DNA of 7,630 nt from Chloroflexota bacterium (lineage in GTDB: Bacteria; Chloroflexota; Anaerolineae; B4-G1; SLSP01). Positions 6,442-7,630 of this stretch are shown piece by piece. Under the pieces are notes generated by a model. That model was not told the DNA's origin. It was given only the letters and a program-made list of their open reading frames with translations, and did not search any database. Location of the stretch: assembly GCA_022707665.1 (NCBI GenBank), contig JAKJAE010000120.1, positions 1 to 7,630 on the forward strand. The letters run 5' to 3'. Both the position numbers and the translations under genes were made by a program. The first letter of the stretch is position 1. Each line of letters starts with the position of its first letter.

Positions 6442-7446
6442 TCAGTTGGCTCCTTCGGCGTCCAGCGCCTCGATGGCATCGACCAGACCCTTGAAATACC
6501 CCACCTGGTAGGCGAATGTGCGCTCACCGTATGTGTCGCCCTCAACAGCAGGTGCGTGATCGACTCGGATCACCCCATCGAAGCCCACGTCGCGATAGGC
6601 CCGCACCGCCGCCACCATGTCCGAATCCCCCTCATCCGGGAACACCTCCTCGAAAACAGGAACCTGGCCACGTGGATTGCGGAAGTGAGCAAAGAAGATC
6701 CTGTTCTGACGGCCAAAACGGTGGATGGCTTCGATCATGTCGACGCCGGCCATGCTGGCCACCGTGCCCTGGCAGAATCCCAGGCCATTGCACGGACTCG
6801 GGACCGTGTCGATCAGACGCTGCAACCCTGCGAGGCTGGCCAGGATCCGTGCCACCCCCATGAACGATGGGATGGGAGCATCATCCGGATGCGCGGCCAC
6901 CTTGACGCCGGCTTCCTCTGCCGCAGGGATGATCCCCTTGAGGAAGTACGTCAGGTTATCCCAGACCTGCTCTGCGCTCAGGGCACGGTCGGGCGTGTGG
7001 ATCAGGCCCTCGGGGCCGGGACGCCAGTCAAGGGCAGCGATCGGAGAACGCAGGGCCACGTCCCAGTCGAACCGTGAGACACGTGCCCCACCCCGCCCCA
7101 CAGGACAGTACTCGGTGCGTAGTCCCCCAAGAAGCATCCACTGGTACTGCAGAACCGATATGCCGGCTTTCCCCATATTCCGGATCGTCGTCCGAACGTT
7201 CGCGATCTGCTCATCGCGTCCCGGCAGCCCGAACATCGCCTTGTAGTAGTGCGGCGTCGGCAGGTTCTCGATCACGTCAAAGGAAAGACCGTAACCGGCG
7301 AACTCGTCGCGCGCCCTCAGCAAGTCGTCCAGTTCGAGATGGCCCTTGGGGTTGGCCGGAAGCGCACTGACCACGTATTTCAGACCCAGTTGTCGGGCAA
7401 ACTGCATCTCGCGGGCCGACCTACCAAGACTCAGAGCAATCTTCAT
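6442..7446 (-). CDS. uxuA: Mannonate dehydratase (UxuA)-like enzyme
   Basis: A 334-residue TIM-barrel enzyme of the mannonate dehydratase family, which dehydrates D-mannonate to 2-keto-3-deoxy-D-gluconate in hexuronate catabolism. Visible signatures are AHPDDAPI (His186), NGLGFCQGTVASM (Cys225), FFAHFRNPRG (His254), PDEGDSDM and RVDHAPAVEGD (Asp296, His297), matching the family's His/Cys/His/Asp metal site; DEGDSDM is typical. It is somewhat shorter than E. coli UxuA (about 394 residues). The gene symbol is for family, not proven substrate, since related isomerase-like members exist. ATG 7446 is chosen over ATG 7452 because AGGAGGT (7453-7459 on plus) sits 6 bases from 7446 but touches 7452. 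It is the first gene of the leftward block, directly before the degenerate paralogue. Confidence 0.85.
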   Translation of the reverse strand: MKIALSLGRSAREMQFARQLGLKYVVSALPANPKGHLELDDLLRARDEFAGYGLSFDVIENLPTPHYYKAMFGLPGRDEQIANVRTTIRNMGKAGISVLQYQWMLLGGLRTEYCPVGRGGARVSRFDWDVALRSPIAALDWRPGPEGLIHTPDRALSAEQVWDNLTYFLKGIIPAAEEAGVKVAAHPDDAPIPSFMGVARILASLAGLQRLIDTVPSPCNGLGFCQGTVASMAGVDMIEAIHRFGRQNRIFFAHFRNPRGQVPVFEEVFPDEGDSDMVAAVRAYRDVGFDGVIRVDHAPAVEGDTYGERTFAYQVGYFKGLVDAIEALDAEGAN

Positions 7447-7452
7447 AGCCAT

Positions 7453-7459
7453 ACCTCCT
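7453..7459 (-). promoter_or_regulatory. Ribosome-binding site that sets the uxuA-like start
   Basis: On the minus strand this reads AGGAGGT, a near-perfect Shine-Dalgarno. It abuts ATG 7452 with no spacer but is 6 bases from ATG 7446, so the downstream ATG is the likely start. Confidence 0.7.
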
Positions 7460-7585
7460 GTGAGTCACCCGTTCACCTCGCAAGCTTACTCGACGTGGCA
7501 CCTGTCACAACTTCACCAGCGAGACCAGTTGGTGGGTTGCAGGACGGTGACAAACCACAAGTCCAGTGTATAGTATAGCTGTCAC
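7460..7585. promoter_or_regulatory. Repeated TGTCAC/GTGACA and palindromes in the uxuA-like upstream region
   Basis: TGTCAC occurs at 7503-7508 and 7580-7585, and inverted as GTGACA at 7547-7552, where it is also the -35 of the rightward promoter. GTGAGTCAC at 7460-7468 is a short perfect palindrome next to the ribosome-binding site. They could be operator half-sites for a local regulator of a divergent pair. Six-base repeats can arise by chance, so confidence is low. Confidence 0.25.
7547..7574 (+). promoter_or_regulatory. Sigma70-like promoter pointing out of the window to the right
   Basis: GTGACA (7547-7552) and TATAGT (7569-7574), separated by 16 bp, each match the consensus at 5 of 6 positions. 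This is the best promoter in the window. It reads rightward, away from the uxuA-like genes, so a divergent gene should begin past base 7630. The same AT-rich core read on the minus strand gives TATACT (7572-7577) as a -10 candidate for the leftward uxuA-like operon, but I see no good -35 for it. Confidence 0.5.
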
Positions 7586-7630
7586 TGAGAAACACCGGCG
7601 GATCCGGCAGTGATAGGGCGGAGCCGGCCT

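Noticed and set aside
1..7630. CRISPR arrays, tRNA or rRNA genes, insertion sequences, integrase or attachment sites
   Set aside because: No regularly spaced direct repeats, tRNA-like cloverleaf, rRNA sequence, transposase or recombinase frame was seen. The inverted repeats present are single short hairpins.

Overview
The window is GC-rich (roughly 60% or more by eye), tightly packed bacterial chromosome. It carries nine protein genes in four transcription blocks, almost all preceded by good Shine-Dalgarno sequences, with no RNA genes, mobile elements or CRISPR arrays visible. The gene repertoire (sugar isomerase, mannonate-dehydratase-like enzymes, KdgF-like cupin, orphan amidohydrolase, acetyltransferases) would suit an environmental, plant-matter-degrading bacterium. 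Chloroflexota is my best guess, but no phylogenetic marker is present, so this is weak.

Layout. (1) 1-1756, minus strand: a SAM-dependent methyltransferase followed by an L-arabinose/L-fucose-isomerase-like gene that runs off the left edge. (2) 1834-5479, plus strand: a small KdgF-like cupin, an amidohydrolase of the TIM-barrel PF04909 type, then a tight three-gene cluster of nucleotidyltransferase (DUF4037-like), a RimJ/RimL-type GNAT and a streptothricin-acetyltransferase-like GNAT. (3) 5526-7446, minus strand: two tandem mannonate-dehydratase (UxuA)-like genes separated by 1 bp. The upstream copy keeps the expected metal ligands. The downstream copy has lost three of the four and looks like a pseudoenzyme. 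(4) 7447-7630: an upstream region with a good plus-strand sigma70-like promoter firing out of the window, towards a gene not seen here.

How they may work together. The cupin (uronate linearisation), the mannonate-dehydratase-like enzyme (D-mannonate to 2-keto-3-deoxygluconate) and the arabinose-isomerase-like protein fit a locus for uronate or plant-sugar catabolism, with the amidohydrolase as a possible lactonase or related hydrolase. The nucleotidyltransferase/GNAT/SAT-like cluster reads as a separate small-molecule-modification module, reminiscent in composition of aminoglycoside/streptothricin resistance clusters, inserted between the metabolic genes.

The most notable items are the degenerate UxuA paralogue, the modification cluster, and a strong hairpin with a competing alternative fold just upstream of that cluster. 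No clearly new system is demonstrated.
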